A program made the translations under genes and the position numbers. From positions 124,001 to 188,000 of the forward strand of contig NZ_CABPSM010000008.1 of NCBI RefSeq assembly GCF_902459555.1: DNA of 64,000 nt, read 5' to 3'. Shown here in pieces: positions 16,594-26,441 of the stretch; positions within the stretch are counted from its first letter, which is position 1, and the number at the start of each line of letters is the position of its first letter. The notes below the pieces were generated by a model. That model worked only from the letters and a program-made list of their open reading frames with translations. It was not told where the DNA came from and ran no database searches. The stretch comes from Pandoraea horticolens. Lineage in GTDB: Bacteria; Pseudomonadota; Gammaproteobacteria; Burkholderiales; Burkholderiaceae.

Positions 16594-17808
16594 ATGCTCA
16601 GACGCTTCTGGCTACTGTTCGCGCAAGCGGTCACCGTGCTGCTTGCGTTGCTATTCATCATTGCCACTCTCAAGCCTCAGTGGCTGCAACGCCAGGGTTC
16701 GTTCGGCAAGCAACTGGCTAATCCGATCATCGCCTTGCAAGAGGTTGCGCCAAGTCTGTCGGACAAGCCGGCTGCCGGCTCGTATGCCGATGGTGCGCAA
16801 AAGGCCATGCCCGCGGTCGTCAGCATTTTTTCCAGCAAGGAACAAAAGCAGAACCGCGATCCGCGTCTCGATGATCCGCTGTTCCGTTATTTCTTCGGCG
16901 ACGGCGGCACGATGCGGCAAGACCCGGTGTCGAGCCTCGGCTCCGGCGTGATTGTGAGCAGCGAAGGCTATATTCTCACGAATCATCACGTGGTGGACGG
17001 CGCCGACGAGATCGAGGTCGCCCTCGCCGATGGCCGCAAGGCCCGCGCCAAGCTGGTCGGCAGCGACCCCGAGACCGATCTGGCCGTGCTCAAGATCACG
17101 CTCGATAACCTGCCCGCCATCACGCTCGGCCGCATGGATCAGGTGCGGGTGGGCGACGTGGTGCTCGCCATCGGCAACCCGTTCGGCGTCGGTCAGACGG
17201 TCACGATGGGCATCATCAGTGCGCTGGGGCGCAATCACCTTGATATCAGCACGTTCGAGAACTTCATTCAGACGGATGCCGCCATCAACCCGGGTAACTC
17301 GGGCGGCGCGCTGGTCGACGTGAACGGCAACCTGCTTGGCATCAACACGGCGATCTACTCGCGCAGCGGCGGCAATATGGGCATCGGCTTCGCGATCCCC
17401 GTGTCGACGGCCCGCTCGGTGCTCGAAAGCATCATCACCACCGGCGCGGTCACGCGCGGCTGGGTCGGCGTCGAGCCGCAGGACATCACCTCGGATATCG
17501 CCGAGTCGTTTGGCCTGCAGCAGGATTCGGGCGTCATCATCGCCGGCGTTGTGCAGGGCGGACCGGCCGACAAGGCGGGCATTCAGCCGGGCGACATCCT
17601 GACCAAGGTGAATGGCGAGTCGATTCGCGACACGACCGAATTGCTCAACGTCATCGCCCAGATCAAGCCGGGCACGCAGGCCAAGCTGCACGTCACGCGC
17701 AAGAAGAAGGAGCTGGATCTCACGGCGACCATCGGCATGCGCCCGCCGCCGCCCAAGCGGCCGGCACAGGAAGAAGACGACGGCAGCGACGACAACAGCG
17801 CTGACTGA
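16594..17808 (+). CDS. DegS/HtrA-like periplasmic serine protease (one PDZ domain)
   Basis: A 404-residue trypsin-like protease anchored by an N-terminal membrane helix ([20 protein letters not shown]). The catalytic triad is His132 ([10 protein letters not shown]), Asp162 (ETDLAVLKI) and Ser236 ([10 protein letters not shown]); a single PDZ domain covers about residues 285-375 ([20 protein letters not shown]). One PDZ plus an anchor is the DegS arrangement, which in enterics starts the sigma-E response by cutting the anti-sigma factor; that role here is inference. ATG 16594 is preceded by AAGG. The C-terminus is an acidic tail. Confidence 0.93.
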   Translation: MLRRFWLLFAQAVTVLLALLFIIATLKPQWLQRQGSFGKQLANPIIALQEVAPSLSDKPAAGSYADGAQKAMPAVVSIFSSKEQKQNRDPRLDDPLFRYFFGDGGTMRQDPVSSLGSGVIVSSEGYILTNHHVVDGADEIEVALADGRKARAKLVGSDPETDLAVLKITLDNLPAITLGRMDQVRVGDVVLAIGNPFGVGQTVTMGIISALGRNHLDISTFENFIQTDAAINPGNSGGALVDVNGNLLGINTAIYSRSGGNMGIGFAIPVSTARSVLESIITTGAVTRGWVGVEPQDITSDIAESFGLQQDSGVIIAGVVQGGPADKAGIQPGDILTKVNGESIRDTTELLNVIAQIKPGTQAKLHVTRKKKELDLTATIGMRPPPPKRPAQEEDDGSDDNSAD

Positions 17809-18339
17809 GGCGATTCTGGCCCCGCAACGTCCCGAACCAGACCCGTTCTGAAGCGTGGAGACGGGTCAGGCGCCTTCGGATACTGAACTCGGCCGACGCG
17901 TTCAGGCAATTTCGCCCGGATTCTCGTGATCGAGAGTCCTATAGAACGGACTCTCGCCAATATCCCCGGCCCCGCCCCAGGTTATAGAGATACGACAATG
18001 CCGCCGCAAAGATCACGGCGACCGCGGCGCTCCCGGCAGTTCGGGAGAACCGCCAGGCGGTGCATTTATAATATGTGACATTGATACCGCTTTAACGAAA
18101 ACTGGAGAATTGCGCCACATCGGAATTGGCATCCCGGTTAGATACACGGGGTTAAAATCGTTTAATACGACGATGCGTTGAGTCCCTTCGACTCGCCTGA
18201 ACGTCAAAACGAAACCGAAGCACTTTTGTCACCGATCAATGACCGCTCCCACCGCGAACGTTATGGTGTGGCCGGTCGTCTTGTCATCGTAAATCTGGCA
18301 TTGATGCCGTCACCAACACATATGCAAGGCCGCGAAGAG
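17809..18339. other. 531-bp intergenic region before the ALP-fold gene
   Basis: No convincing gene. It contains several inverted repeats: CGAGAGTCC/GGACTCTCG (17931-17956) and CTCCCG/CGGGAG (18030-18047). A TATAAT at 18067-18072 could be a -10 element, but no good -35 lies at the right distance. The right part (18060-18180) is AT-richer than the neighbours. The long leader suggests that the following gene is independently transcribed. Confidence 0.5.
17931..17956 (+). terminator. Perfect 9-bp hairpin after the protease gene
   Basis: CGAGAGTCC (17931-17939) pairs exactly with GGACTCTCG (17948-17956) around an 8-nt loop, about 120 bp past the protease stop. There is no T-run; it could be a terminator stem, an operator, or an RNA-processing site. 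Confidence 0.35.
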
Positions 18340-19680
18340 ATGCAGAGTTCACAAACTTCAGTGCGCAAGAAGCTGGTTCTGGTTGAGCTGAACGAAATCA
18401 ATTTCGACGTTGGAGCGGATTATGTCCGGGAGTACCCCGGGCGGTTTCCCGCCATTGCCAAATTGATCGCCGGTGCCGGCATCCGTTCTACCTGCGAAAA
18501 GAATTACGAAGAAATCGAGCCCTGGATTCAATGGGCTTCCGTCCACAGCGGCAAGTCCTATTCGGAACACGGCATCTTCCGCCTCGGCGACATTGTCGGC
18601 TCCAACGTCCCGCAACTGTTCGAGCAACTCGAGCGAAGCGGCTTGCGCATCGGCTGTGTGTCTGCGATGAACGCGGAAAACCGCCTGAATACCCCCGCCT
18701 ACTTCATTCCTGACCCCTGGACGGCAACACCTAGCGATGGCTCATGGTGGAGCCGAGTGCTCACGGACGCCGTATCGCAAACGGTCAACGACAACGCGCA
18801 GGCCCGCATCACGCCCAAGAGCGCGATGCACTTGGCATTGGGGCTGCTGCGCTTCGCGCAGCCCAAGCACTACGGCCTGTATGCCAAGCTCGTGGCGAAG
18901 GCCCGGGGCGCATCGTGGCGCAAGGCGTTGGTGCTCGACCTGCTGCTGCACGACATCCATGCGAAGCTGTTCCGCACACACTCGCCCGATTTCTCCACCG
19001 TATTCCTGAACGCCGGCGCGCACATCCAGCATCACTATTTCTTCAATTCACGCATAGTCAAGGGCCGGACCAAGATCGCGAATCCCGCCTGGTACGTGTC
19101 CAGCGATCTGGACCCGATCGCGGAAATGCTGGAGGTGTACGACCGGCTCGTGGCAGATTACATGAGCCTGAAGAACACGGAGGTCATCGTGGCGACCGGC
19201 TTGTCGCAACGCCCGTATGACCGCGTGAAGTATTACTACCGTCTCAAGGATCACGCGAGCTTCATGGACAAGCTCGGCGTTCGCGTCAAATCGATTCAGC
19301 CGCGCATGACCCGCGACTTCCTCCTGGAGTTCTATTCGTCACAGGAGGCGTCGGCAGCACAGGCCCGTTTGTCGAGCCTCAAAACGGTCAAGGACGGCAC
19401 GCTGATCTTTGGCGAGATCGACAACCGTGGCGACAGCCTTTTCGTCACGCTGACGTATCCGCAGGAGATCGATGCCGATCTGCTCGTCGAAATCGATGGC
19501 AAGCAGTTGCCGCTCGCGCCGCACGTCGCGTTCGTCGCGATCAAGAACGGGATGCACCAGGAAACCGGGTTCTCGTATTTCAGCTCAGGGGTCGCGCAAT
19601 ACGCGCCCAACGACCAGAGCCACGTGAAGGAGCTGTACTCGACGGTGCTGCGCTTCTTCGGTCGTCCGATGCCGTCCTGA
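18340..19680 (+). CDS. Alkaline-phosphatase-superfamily-like protein of unknown function
   Basis: About 446 residues, soluble, with no signal peptide. The N-terminal strand KKLVLVELNEIN, followed by FPAIAKLIAGAGI, then EPWIQWASVHSGKSYSEHGI and FLNAGAHIQHHYFF, has the layout of type-I phosphodiesterase/sulfatase-fold proteins (core strand, metal-site region, HG motif, His-x-x-His). However, the usual nucleophile and metal Asp after the first strand is replaced by Asn/Glu, so activity is uncertain. I believe homologues occur near polysaccharide loci, but that is memory, not a search. The start is uncertain: the frame is open to 18178, and ATG 18340 (AAGG upstream), 18322 and 18304 are candidates. 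It stands between htrA and convergent tatC. Confidence 0.7.
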   Translation: MQSSQTSVRKKLVLVELNEINFDVGADYVREYPGRFPAIAKLIAGAGIRSTCEKNYEEIEPWIQWASVHSGKSYSEHGIFRLGDIVGSNVPQLFEQLERSGLRIGCVSAMNAENRLNTPAYFIPDPWTATPSDGSWWSRVLTDAVSQTVNDNAQARITPKSAMHLALGLLRFAQPKHYGLYAKLVAKARGASWRKALVLDLLLHDIHAKLFRTHSPDFSTVFLNAGAHIQHHYFFNSRIVKGRTKIANPAWYVSSDLDPIAEMLEVYDRLVADYMSLKNTEVIVATGLSQRPYDRVKYYYRLKDHASFMDKLGVRVKSIQPRMTRDFLLEFYSSQEASAAQARLSSLKTVKDGTLIFGEIDNRGDSLFVTLTYPQEIDADLLVEIDGKQLPLAPHVAFVAIKNGMHQETGFSYFSSGVAQYAPNDQSHVKELYSTVLRFFGRPMPS

Positions 19681-19764
19681 GCTTCGCATCCGGCCGCCGG
19701 CGTTACGCCTTTGCGGCCGCAATCCAATCAAGTGCCCAGGCGGCTGTCGTCACAGGGCCCCCAT

Positions 19765-19794
19765 AAAAAGCACGGGCGCTGACCCGTGCTTTTT
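19765..19794. terminator. Bidirectional intrinsic terminator (ALP-fold gene / tatC)
   Basis: AAAAAGCACGGG (19765-19776) pairs with CCCGTGCTTTTT (19783-19794) around a 6-nt loop, with A/T-rich flanks on both sides. It serves as the end signal for both convergent transcription units; for the minus strand it ends the long block finishing with tatC. Confidence 0.88.
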
Positions 19795-19813
19795 ATTTTA
19801 CGGCAGTAAGTCG

Positions 19814-20605
19814 TCAGGGCGTCGCCTGCCCATTCCCTTCGCTGCCTTCGCCTTCCGGCCGCCCCTGCTTGACGAAGAGCCGCGCGGCGATCAGACCCAG
19901 TTCGTAGAGGATGATGAGCGGAATGGCCAGCATCAGTTGCGAAAGGACGTCTGGCGGCGTGACGACGGCGGCCAGCACAAAGGCGCCCACCACCACGTAC
20001 GGACGGATCTGTTTGAGCTTCTCGATGCTCACCACGCCCATGCGTGCAAGCACCACCACGACCACCGGCACTTCGAAGGTCACCCCGAAGCATAGGAACA
20101 TCGTGAGGACAAAACTCAGGTAATTGTCGATATCCGTGTTCATCTCCGCGCCCAATGGCGCGTTGTAATGCGCCATGAAGTGGAACACGGTCGGGAACAC
20201 CAGGAAGTAGGCAAACGCCATGCCGAGCAGGAACAGTGTGTAGCTGCTGACCACGAGCGGCATGACCAGCTTCTTCTCGTGCTGATACAACCCTGGCGCC
20301 ACAAACGCCCACGCCTGATACAGCACGACGGGTAGCGCGACGACGAACGCGACCATCATCGTCACCTTCATCGGCACGAAGAACGAGCCGGTGATGTCCG
20401 TAACGATCATCTTGCCGCCGGCGGGCAGCGATTGCATCAGCGGACGGGAGAGCAGGCGGAAAATGTCCGGTGCCCAGTAGACCAGCGAGAGGAACACCAC
20501 GATCACCGCCGTACCCGCGCGAATGATGCGATTTCGCAACTCGATCAGATGCGAAATGAAAGTCTCTTCGGTGCCCCCGTCGGGGATTTGCTTGTCGTCG
20601 CTCAC
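19814..20605 (-). CDS. tatC: Sec-independent protein translocase TatC
   Basis: A 263-residue protein with six transmembrane segments; it is the receptor of the twin-arginine pathway and recognises RR signal peptides together with TatB. Typical stretches are FISHLIELRNRIIRAG, FFVPMKVTMMVAFVVALPVV, YQAWAFVAPGLYQHEKK and FGVTFEVPVVVVVLARMGVV. It is last of tatA-tatB-tatC; a strong terminator follows. Tat clients in this window include PetA and the DUF1254 protein. Confidence 0.97.
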   Translation of the reverse strand: MSDDKQIPDGGTEETFISHLIELRNRIIRAGTAVIVVFLSLVYWAPDIFRLLSRPLMQSLPAGGKMIVTDITGSFFVPMKVTMMVAFVVALPVVLYQAWAFVAPGLYQHEKKLVMPLVVSSYTLFLLGMAFAYFLVFPTVFHFMAHYNAPLGAEMNTDIDNYLSFVLTMFLCFGVTFEVPVVVVVLARMGVVSIEKLKQIRPYVVVGAFVLAAVVTPPDVLSQLMLAIPLIILYELGLIAARLFVKQGRPEGEGSEGNGQATP

Positions 20606-20673
20606 GTCGACTTATCCAGGAATAAAGCCGGCAGCACAGTGCCAGATGGCGGGAAGTTCGGTGCGCAAGCGCC

Positions 20674-21216
20674 TCAGAAGAACTTGACGGGCCGGCGCAG
20701 CTTGGCCGGCGTATGACGCGCCACGCGCGCTGCCCCCGACTGCACCCGCGTACGCGTGATGCTGGCCTGCTTGAACCACATCGGCGTGGCAGCCCGGCGC
20801 ACTCGCCAGTTGCGGCGCTTGGTCGACGCGCGGATACCCGATGTCACCACCGGTTCGGCAAGATAGCTGTCGGAATACCCGGTCGCTGCATCCGTGCCGC
20901 CACCGGCGATTTCGCCGGTCGACGTCCCAGTGGCGCTCGCCCAGGCGTCGTTGAGCGACGTTTCCTGCTCGTGCAACTGCTTCTGAACGGTGTTCTGGGC
21001 GCTGCGGGCCGCGTCCTCGAACTGCGTGCGCATGTTGCGCAACTCGTCGAGTTCCATCTCGCGGCTCACTTCAGCCTTCACATCGTTGATATAGCGCTGT
21101 GCGCGGCCGAAGAGCGCGCCCGCCGTGCGAGCCACTTTCGGCAGGCGCTCGGGACCGATCACGACCAGCGCGACAACGCCGATCAACATCAGTTTGGAAA
21201 GGCCGAGATCGATCAT
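20674..21216 (-). CDS. tatB: Sec-independent protein translocase TatB
   Basis: A 180-residue protein that forms the substrate receptor with TatC. One N-terminal membrane helix, MIDLGLSKLMLIGVVALVVI, is followed by the conserved GPERLPKVARTAG and an amphipathic, partly coiled region (about 30-90). The C-terminal part is low in complexity, with a basic tail. It lies 12 bp after tatA. Confidence 0.95.
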   Translation of the reverse strand: MIDLGLSKLMLIGVVALVVIGPERLPKVARTAGALFGRAQRYINDVKAEVSREMELDELRNMRTQFEDAARSAQNTVQKQLHEQETSLNDAWASATGTSTGEIAGGGTDAATGYSDSYLAEPVVTSGIRASTKRRNWRVRRAATPMWFKQASITRTRVQSGAARVARHTPAKLRRPVKFF

Positions 21217-21228
21217 GTCGACGCCGGC

Positions 21229-21477
21229 TTAGCCTTGCTTATGATTGCTCGCGTCCTTGGCCTGCACGTCGATGGTGGTCGAATCGCGCAGTTCCTTGGC
21301 AGCAGCCGGGTCGTCCTTGGCGGCCGGAGCCCCACCTTCGCCCTCCTTCATGCCGTCCTTGAAACCCTTTACCGCGCCGCCCAGATCGCTGCCCATGTTA
21401 CGCAGCTTCTTGGTGCCGAAAACCATCATTACGATCACCAGCACGATCAGCCAGTGCCAAATACTCAACGAACCCAT
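21229..21477 (-). CDS. tatA: Sec-independent protein translocase TatA
   Basis: An 82-residue pore-forming subunit of the Tat system. [20 protein letters not shown] is the membrane helix; [14 protein letters not shown] begins the amphipathic helix, and an acidic, Ala-rich tail follows. The start at ATG 21477 fits the family; the longer open frame is not needed. Confidence 0.96.
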   Translation of the reverse strand: MGSLSIWHWLIVLVIVMMVFGTKKLRNMGSDLGGAVKGFKDGMKEGEGGAPAAKDDPAAAKELRDSTTIDVQAKDASNHKQG

Positions 21478-21725
21478 GACCACTCTCCTTGCGTTTCCCC
21501 ACCCCTGCCGCCTCGCGGCGAGGTCTTGTCGGGGTGCTCTGTGTTTGCCCCGGCGCCCACAGCAACAATGCCCCATTGTGGCACATTGCATGTCACGCCC
21601 TGCATCGTAACCGGGCCGGGCGCCGGGTAGAAATAAATGTTTCGCGAAACCTTTCCCGATGCGGGAGCGTTGCACAATCTAACAACTCAACGCGGCAATT
21701 CGTCACGAAATGCCGCCGTCACCAC

Positions 21726-22100
21726 TTACATGCGCTTCCACGGCCGCGGTCCGGCCAGAATGTGCATGTGGAGATGATAAACCTCTTGCCCGCCCCCCGG
21801 CCCGGTGTTCATCACGACCCGGAAGCCGTTGCCTTCAACGTTCGATGCATCGCCATCGAACCGGTACCCCTGTTCGGCAGCGAGCTTCGGTGCGAGCATC
21901 ATCATCTTGCCCAGCAGTGCCTGATCTTCGGGCTTGCAATCCTGCAGCGTGGCAATGTGCTTGCGCGGCACCATCAACAGGTGCAGGTCGGCCGCCGGAT
22001 TGATGTCCTTGAACACCACGACGTCGTCGTCGGCATAGACCTGCGCGCTCGGGATCTGCCCGGCAATAATCTTGCAGAAGATACAGTTATCTTGCGTCAT
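21726..22100 (-). CDS. HIT-family (HinT-like) nucleotide-binding protein
   Basis: A 124-residue histidine-triad hydrolase, probably acting on adenosine phosphoramidates or aminoacyl-AMP. It begins CIFCKIIAGQIPSAQVYADD; the triad is VYHLHMHILAG (H-x-H-x-H) and the C-terminus is GPRPWKRM. In many betaproteobacteria this gene lies between the his genes and tatABC, as here. Probably co-transcribed with both. Confidence 0.94.
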   Translation of the reverse strand: MTQDNCIFCKIIAGQIPSAQVYADDDVVVFKDINPAADLHLLMVPRKHIATLQDCKPEDQALLGKMMMLAPKLAAEQGYRFDGDASNVEGNGFRVVMNTGPGGGQEVYHLHMHILAGPRPWKRM

Positions 22101-22154
22101 GCGTGTGTCTTCCTCACGGATTCTCGAATGGAGCGAAGCGCGGCCCGAAGCGGT

Positions 22155-22574
22155 TCAGGCGCGCGCAGCGTACATGGGCTTGTTGTCGTTCAGATAGAGC
22201 CAGCCCTTGACGATTCGGTACAGCGTCCAGATGCCAAGCACCCAGAGAATCGCAAAGCCGACCATCACCACGGCGAGCGCCACGCCAAGCACGCCCCAGG
22301 CCACCGACCACCAGAAGGTGCGGATCTGCCAAGTGAAATGCGAGGCGTAGAGCGTGCCGGCCACGTCGTCGCGCTTGATGTAGTTGATGATGATCGCCAC
22401 GATGGCAGTCACGCCGCCCGTGAGCCAGAACAGCGCATAAAGTGCGTAGAGCACGTGCGTGAGCTTGCGCAGCGCCCGCTCCTGCTCGGCGCTCGGTGCG
22501 CTTGGCGTGTTGGCGACGTATGGGTGGTCCGTGCTGCCGGGTGAGCCGGTCGTACCGGTCTGCGGATCGTTCAT
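22155..22574 (-). CDS. DUF4870-type small membrane protein
   Basis: 139 residues. A hydrophilic Pro/Ser/Thr-rich start (about 1-30) is followed by three hydrophobic segments (about 40-65, 85-105 and 108-130). LTHVLYALYALFWLTGGVTA and GIWTLYRIVKGWLYLNDNKP match the small integral membrane proteins annotated as DUF4870. Function unknown. Its position between hisE and the HIT gene is conserved in Burkholderiaceae as far as I recall. Confidence 0.85.
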   Translation of the reverse strand: MNDPQTGTTGSPGSTDHPYVANTPSAPSAEQERALRKLTHVLYALYALFWLTGGVTAIVAIIINYIKRDDVAGTLYASHFTWQIRTFWWSVAWGVLGVALAVVMVGFAILWVLGIWTLYRIVKGWLYLNDNKPMYAARA

Positions 22575-22640
22575 GAGGCGTTTCCTCGCGTGAGCCTGCC
22601 CGCCATGTGAGTCAAGTCGGGCATGACGGCCAAAGGGGAG

Positions 22641-22997
22641 TCAGTCCGCGTGTTCGCCGCGCGTGCTGCGCTGCGCCTTCTCGACGAGCCCCGACAATCC
22701 TTCGCGGCGCGCCAGTTCGGCGAGCACTTCGTTCGGGCTCAGGTCGTGATGTGCCAGCAGCACCATGCAGTGAAACCACAGATCGGCCGTCTCGTTGACG
22801 AGTTTCTGGCGCAGATTGTCGGCCCCGCCGATGCGAATGTCCTTCGCCGCGAGCACCACTTCCGTGGCTTCTTCACCGATTTTCTTGCAGATGGCGTCGT
22901 CGCCCTTGTGGAACAGACGGGCGACGTACGACTTGTCGGGATCGCCGCCCTTGCGCGAGGCGATCACTTCGGCAACACGCTCGAGCGTATCGTTCAT
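22641..22997 (-). CDS. hisE: Phosphoribosyl-ATP pyrophosphatase
   Basis: The 118-residue second enzyme of histidine synthesis, converting PR-ATP to PR-AMP. The all-alpha MazG-like fold shows in [13 protein letters not shown] and [20 protein letters not shown], which carry the metal-binding Glu/Asp residues. ATG 22997 is chosen because it begins 5 bp after the hisI stop and gives the usual N-terminus [15 protein letters not shown]. HisE and HisI are separate proteins here, not fused as in enterics. Confidence 0.96.
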   Translation of the reverse strand: MNDTLERVAEVIASRKGGDPDKSYVARLFHKGDDAICKKIGEEATEVVLAAKDIRIGGADNLRQKLVNETADLWFHCMVLLAHHDLSPNEVLAELARREGLSGLVEKAQRSTRGEHAD

Positions 22998-23002
22998 GGC
23001 GG

Positions 23003-23401
23003 TCACTTGTAGATCTTGTGGGGGTCTTTGAGCACCGGCTCGACAGCGGCCCAGCGGCCATCGTCGACACTGCCCTCGAACTTCTGGAAGAAACAGGAAT
23101 GACGGCCGGTATGGCAAGCGATGCCGTCGATCTGCTCGACCTTGATCAGCACCACATCTTCGTCGCAATCCAGTCGAATCTCACGCACTTTCTGCACGTG
23201 GCCCGACTCCTCGCCCTTATGCCACAGGCGCTTGCGCGAACGCGAGTAGTAGACAGCTTCGCCCGTCTCCACCGTGCGCGCGAGCGCCTCACGGTTCATC
23301 CAGGCGAACATCAGTACGTCGTTGCTGCCGACTTCCTGCGCGATGACGGGCACGAGGCCCTGCGCATCCCAATTTACGTTGTCCAGCCAGTCTTGCGTCA
23401 T
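23003..23401 (-). CDS. hisI: Phosphoribosyl-AMP cyclohydrolase
   Basis: A 132-residue zinc enzyme that opens the adenine ring of PR-AMP (third step). The conserved blocks are [40 protein letters not shown] and the zinc ligands in DCDEDVVL and [10 protein letters not shown]. It lies 17 bp after hisF. Confidence 0.97.
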   Translation of the reverse strand: MTQDWLDNVNWDAQGLVPVIAQEVGSNDVLMFAWMNREALARTVETGEAVYYSRSRKRLWHKGEESGHVQKVREIRLDCDEDVVLIKVEQIDGIACHTGRHSCFFQKFEGSVDDGRWAAVEPVLKDPHKIYK

Positions 23402-23418
23402 GATCCGTCGATTCCCGT

Positions 23419-24192
23419 TCAGAGCCGCACCGAAATGCCCTTGTCGGCCATGAAGTGCTTCGCTTCGCCGACAGTGTGCTCGCCGTAGTGGAAGATACTT
23501 GCGGCGAGCACGGCATCGGCATGACCTTCGGTCACGCCGTTGGCCAGATCGGCCAACGATCCCACGCCGCCCGAGGCGATCACGGGGATACTCACGGCGT
23601 CCGACACGGCGCGCGTGAGCGCCAGATCGAAACCGCTCTTCGTACCGTCGCGGTCCATACTGGTGAGCAGAATTTCGCCCGCGCCGAGCGCTTCGACCCG
23701 CTTCGCCCAGGCGACCGCGTCCAGCCCGGTTCCCTTACGGCCGCCGTGCGTGAAAACCTCCCAGCGCGGCGCTTCGCCGTCGGCCGAGACACGCTTGGCG
23801 TCGATCGCCACGACAATGCACTGCGAGCCGTACTTGGCAGCCGCGTCGGCCACCAGTTGCGGATTGGCCACCGCCGACGAGTTCATGCTGACCTTGTCCG
23901 CACCGGCGTTGAGCAGGCGGCGCACATCGGCCACCTCGCGCACGCCACCGCCCACGGTCAGTGGAATGAAGACCTGCGCGGCCACCGCTTCGATGATCGG
24001 CAGGATGAGATCGCGCCCGTCGGAGGTCGCCGTAATGTCGAGGAACGTCAGCTCGTCGGCACCCTGCTCGTCGTAGCGGCGGGCGATCTCGACGGGGTCG
24101 CCCGCGTCGCGAAGTTCAACGAAGTTGACGCCCTTGACCACACGGCCGGCCGTCACGTCCAGACACGGGATGATGCGTTTAGCGAGAGCCAT
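23419..24192 (-). CDS. hisF: Imidazole glycerol phosphate synthase, cyclase subunit
   Basis: The 257-residue (beta-alpha)8 barrel that forms imidazole glycerol phosphate and AICAR using ammonia made by HisH. Catalytic aspartates lie in [15 protein letters not shown] and [15 protein letters not shown]; phosphate-binding glycines are in [13 protein letters not shown]. It follows hisA by 38 bp. Confidence 0.97.
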   Translation of the reverse strand: MALAKRIIPCLDVTAGRVVKGVNFVELRDAGDPVEIARRYDEQGADELTFLDITATSDGRDLILPIIEAVAAQVFIPLTVGGGVREVADVRRLLNAGADKVSMNSSAVANPQLVADAAAKYGSQCIVVAIDAKRVSADGEAPRWEVFTHGGRKGTGLDAVAWAKRVEALGAGEILLTSMDRDGTKSGFDLALTRAVSDAVSIPVIASGGVGSLADLANGVTEGHADAVLAASIFHYGEHTVGEAKHFMADKGISVRL

Positions 24193-24230
24193 GATGATGG
24201 CAGGCGAGGCGGCCGCAGCCGTGGGCTCGC

Positions 24231-24980
24231 TTATGCCGCTCCTCCGGAAAGCTCATCGGCGCGCGTTTGCGCCGTCGAGAAATTCAGGTCGCCCGAGTAG
24301 ATCGCGCGGCCGCAGATGACGCCTTCGACACCCTCGTGCTCGACCTGGCACAGCGCATCGATATCGCCCAGATTCGACAGGCCGCCGCTGGCGATCACCG
24401 GCACGGTCACCGCCTGCGCCAGACGTACCGTCGCATCAATATTGATACCCTGGAGCATGCCGTCGCGGCCGATGTCGGTGTAGATGATCGACTCGACGCC
24501 GTAATCCTCGAACTTGCGCGCCAGATCCACGACTTCGTGGCCCGTGAGCTTGCTCCAGCCGTCAGTGGCGACTTTACCGTCCTTGGCATCGAGGCCGACG
24601 ATGATATGTCCGCCGAACGCGGTGCATGCGTCCTTCAGGAAGCCGGGGTTCTTGACCGCAGCCGTCCCGATGATGACGTACGACAGGCCGTCGTCGAGAT
24701 AACGCTCGATGGTATTCAGGTCACGAATGCCGCCGCCCAATTGCACGGGAATATCGGCGCCTACCTCCTGAATGATGGCGCGGATGGCCGCTTCATTGCG
24801 CGGCTTGCCGACGAATGCACCATTCAAGTCCACCAGATGGAGGCGGCGTGCGCCTTGCTCGACCCAATGTCGAGCCATGGCAGCGGGGTCCTCCGAGAAT
24901 ACGGTGGCTTGATCCATGTCGCCTTGTTTGAGGCGAACACATTGACCGTCTTTAAGGTCGATGGCCGGGATGAGCAGCAT
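24231..24980 (-). CDS. hisA: ProFAR isomerase
   Basis: The 249-residue (beta-alpha)8 barrel that isomerises ProFAR to PRFAR (fourth step). The key acids are in [20 protein letters not shown] and [14 protein letters not shown], with [20 protein letters not shown] and [14 protein letters not shown] in the phosphate sites. ATG 24980 is preferred over an in-frame TTG two codons upstream. The 199-bp gap to hisH contains a terminator-like hairpin, so hisA may start a separate transcript. Confidence 0.96.
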   Translation of the reverse strand: MLLIPAIDLKDGQCVRLKQGDMDQATVFSEDPAAMARHWVEQGARRLHLVDLNGAFVGKPRNEAAIRAIIQEVGADIPVQLGGGIRDLNTIERYLDDGLSYVIIGTAAVKNPGFLKDACTAFGGHIIVGLDAKDGKVATDGWSKLTGHEVVDLARKFEDYGVESIIYTDIGRDGMLQGINIDATVRLAQAVTVPVIASGGLSNLGDIDALCQVEHEGVEGVICGRAIYSGDLNFSTAQTRADELSGGAA

Positions 24981-25046
24981 AGGCAATCGTGAAACGTCGC
25001 TAGTGGGAAGAAAAAGAAATTCGCAAATTACGCGGACAACACAAAA

Positions 25047-25086
25047 CCGATCCCTGCCTTGCCGGGCACCGGCACATCGGGATCGG
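25047..25086 (-). terminator. Terminator-like hairpin between hisH and hisA
   Basis: CCGATCCC (25047-25054) pairs with GGGATCGG (25079-25086), with an inner GCCGG/CCGGC stem. On the minus strand the stem is followed by TTTTGTGTTG. It looks like an intrinsic terminator or attenuator inside the his block, between hisH (upstream) and hisA. Confidence 0.65.
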
Positions 25087-25179
25087 ATTCGTCAACATGA
25101 CACACAGTATAAGCCGTGATGGCACAAGCGCTCCGAGAGGAATTGGGGCGCCCACGTGCCACTCGGGTCGCGATCAGGA

Positions 25180-25818
25180 TCAGGGCTTCCACTGCGCAAA
25201 GTTGCGATAAAGGGCAAGGCCGGCCTGGGCGCTCTTTTCCGGGTGGAACTGGGTGGCGAAGATATTATCTTGGGCCACTGCACAGGTAAAGGGCACGCCA
25301 TAAACCGTCTCGCCGACCGTCAGTCCGGGCTTGGCGGGCACAACGTAGTAGCTGTGCACGAAGTAAAAATAGCTGTCGTCGGGCACACCGGCCCAGATCG
25401 GGTGACCGTGCGTCTGATGCACGCGATTCCAGCCCATCTGCGGCACCTTGAAGCGCGAGCCGTCATCCTGCAACTGGCCCTCGAGGTCGAAGCGCACCAC
25501 GCGCCCCGGCAGCAGGCCGAGGGCAGGCGTGTTGCCTTCGTCCGACACGTCGAACAGCATCTGCTCGCCCACGCACACGCCGAACATCGGCTTGGTGGCG
25601 GCGGCTTCGACGACCGCTTCGCGCAGGCCCGATTCGTTCAGACAGCCCATGCAGTCACGCATGGCCCCCTGCCCGGGCAGCACCACGCGATCGGCGGCGC
25701 GAATTTCGGAGGCGTCGCTGCTGATGCTCACGTCGGCCTCCGGCGCGGCCGCACGCAGCGCCTGATAAACCGAGCGCAGGTTGCCCATTCCATAGTCGAC
25801 AATCGCAATCTTGTTCAT
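25180..25818 (-). CDS. hisH: Imidazole glycerol phosphate synthase, glutaminase subunit
   Basis: A 212-residue class-I glutamine amidotransferase that feeds ammonia to HisF. The nucleophile Cys is in [14 protein letters not shown] (G-x-C-x-G) and the His/Glu pair is in [12 protein letters not shown] 25818 gives the usual [20 protein letters not shown]; it overlaps the end of the MarC gene by 4 bp, which implies translational coupling. Confidence 0.96.
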   Translation of the reverse strand: MNKIAIVDYGMGNLRSVYQALRAAAPEADVSISSDASEIRAADRVVLPGQGAMRDCMGCLNESGLREAVVEAAATKPMFGVCVGEQMLFDVSDEGNTPALGLLPGRVVRFDLEGQLQDDGSRFKVPQMGWNRVHQTHGHPIWAGVPDDSYFYFVHSYYVVPAKPGLTVGETVYGVPFTCAVAQDNIFATQFHPEKSAQAGLALYRNFAQWKP

Positions 25819-26441
25819 CTCAAACTCGGCAGCAGTATTTTCAAACCATCGATAATGAATTCCACGGCCAGCGCCGAGAGGATCAACCCCATCAGACGCG
25901 TGCCGATGTTGATGCCCGTGCGCCCAAGCCAGCCTTCGATACGCCCGGCGCTGCGCAGCGCCACCCAGCACACCGCGCCCACGCCCACCCCGATCGCCAC
26001 AAGCGCCAAAATCTGCGCCCAGCCATGCGCACGGCCCGAGTAAATGATCACGGTACTGATCGTGCCCGGACCGGTGAGCAGCGGGATTGCAAGCGGCACC
26101 ACGGCGATATTCGGCCGCTCTTCCGCTTCGTGACGCTCTTCGGCCGTCGCCCGTGTGTTGCCCGTCTGCGCGTTGATCATGTTCACCGCCATAAGCAACA
26201 TGATGACGCCGCCGCCAACTTCAAGCGACGCAATCGAGATGCCGAAGAAGCGGATGATGGCTTCGCCGAACAGTCCCGAACCTGCGACCACCAGCGCCAC
26301 GGCAATCGCCGCAATGTCGATCGTATGGCGTTTCTCTTCGCGCGTCTGCGTGGACGTCAGGCTGATGAACAGCGGAATCGCCCCGAGCGGATTGATCAGG
26401 GCCAGCAGCGAGATGAAGAACTTGAAGGCGTCGAGCGTCAT
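25815..26441 (-). CDS. MarC-family integral membrane protein
   Basis: 208 residues with six hydrophobic segments ([15 protein letters not shown], then [20 protein letters not shown]). The family includes MarC/YhgN/YchE and was once thought to act in antibiotic resistance, but its function is not established. It sits between hisB and hisH in this family of operons. A GTG three codons upstream is an alternative start. Confidence 0.92.
   Translation of the reverse strand: MTLDAFKFFISLLALINPLGAIPLFISLTSTQTREEKRHTIDIAAIAVALVVAGSGLFGEAIIRFFGISIASLEVGGGVIMLLMAVNMINAQTGNTRATAEERHEAEERPNIAVVPLAIPLLTGPGTISTVIIYSGRAHGWAQILALVAIGVGVGAVCWVALRSAGRIEGWLGRTGINIGTRLMGLILSALAVEFIIDGLKILLPSLR

Noticed and set aside
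24981-25179. A histidine leader-peptide attenuator in the hisH-hisA gap
   Set aside because: No short frame with a run of His codons is visible; only the terminator-like stem is supported.
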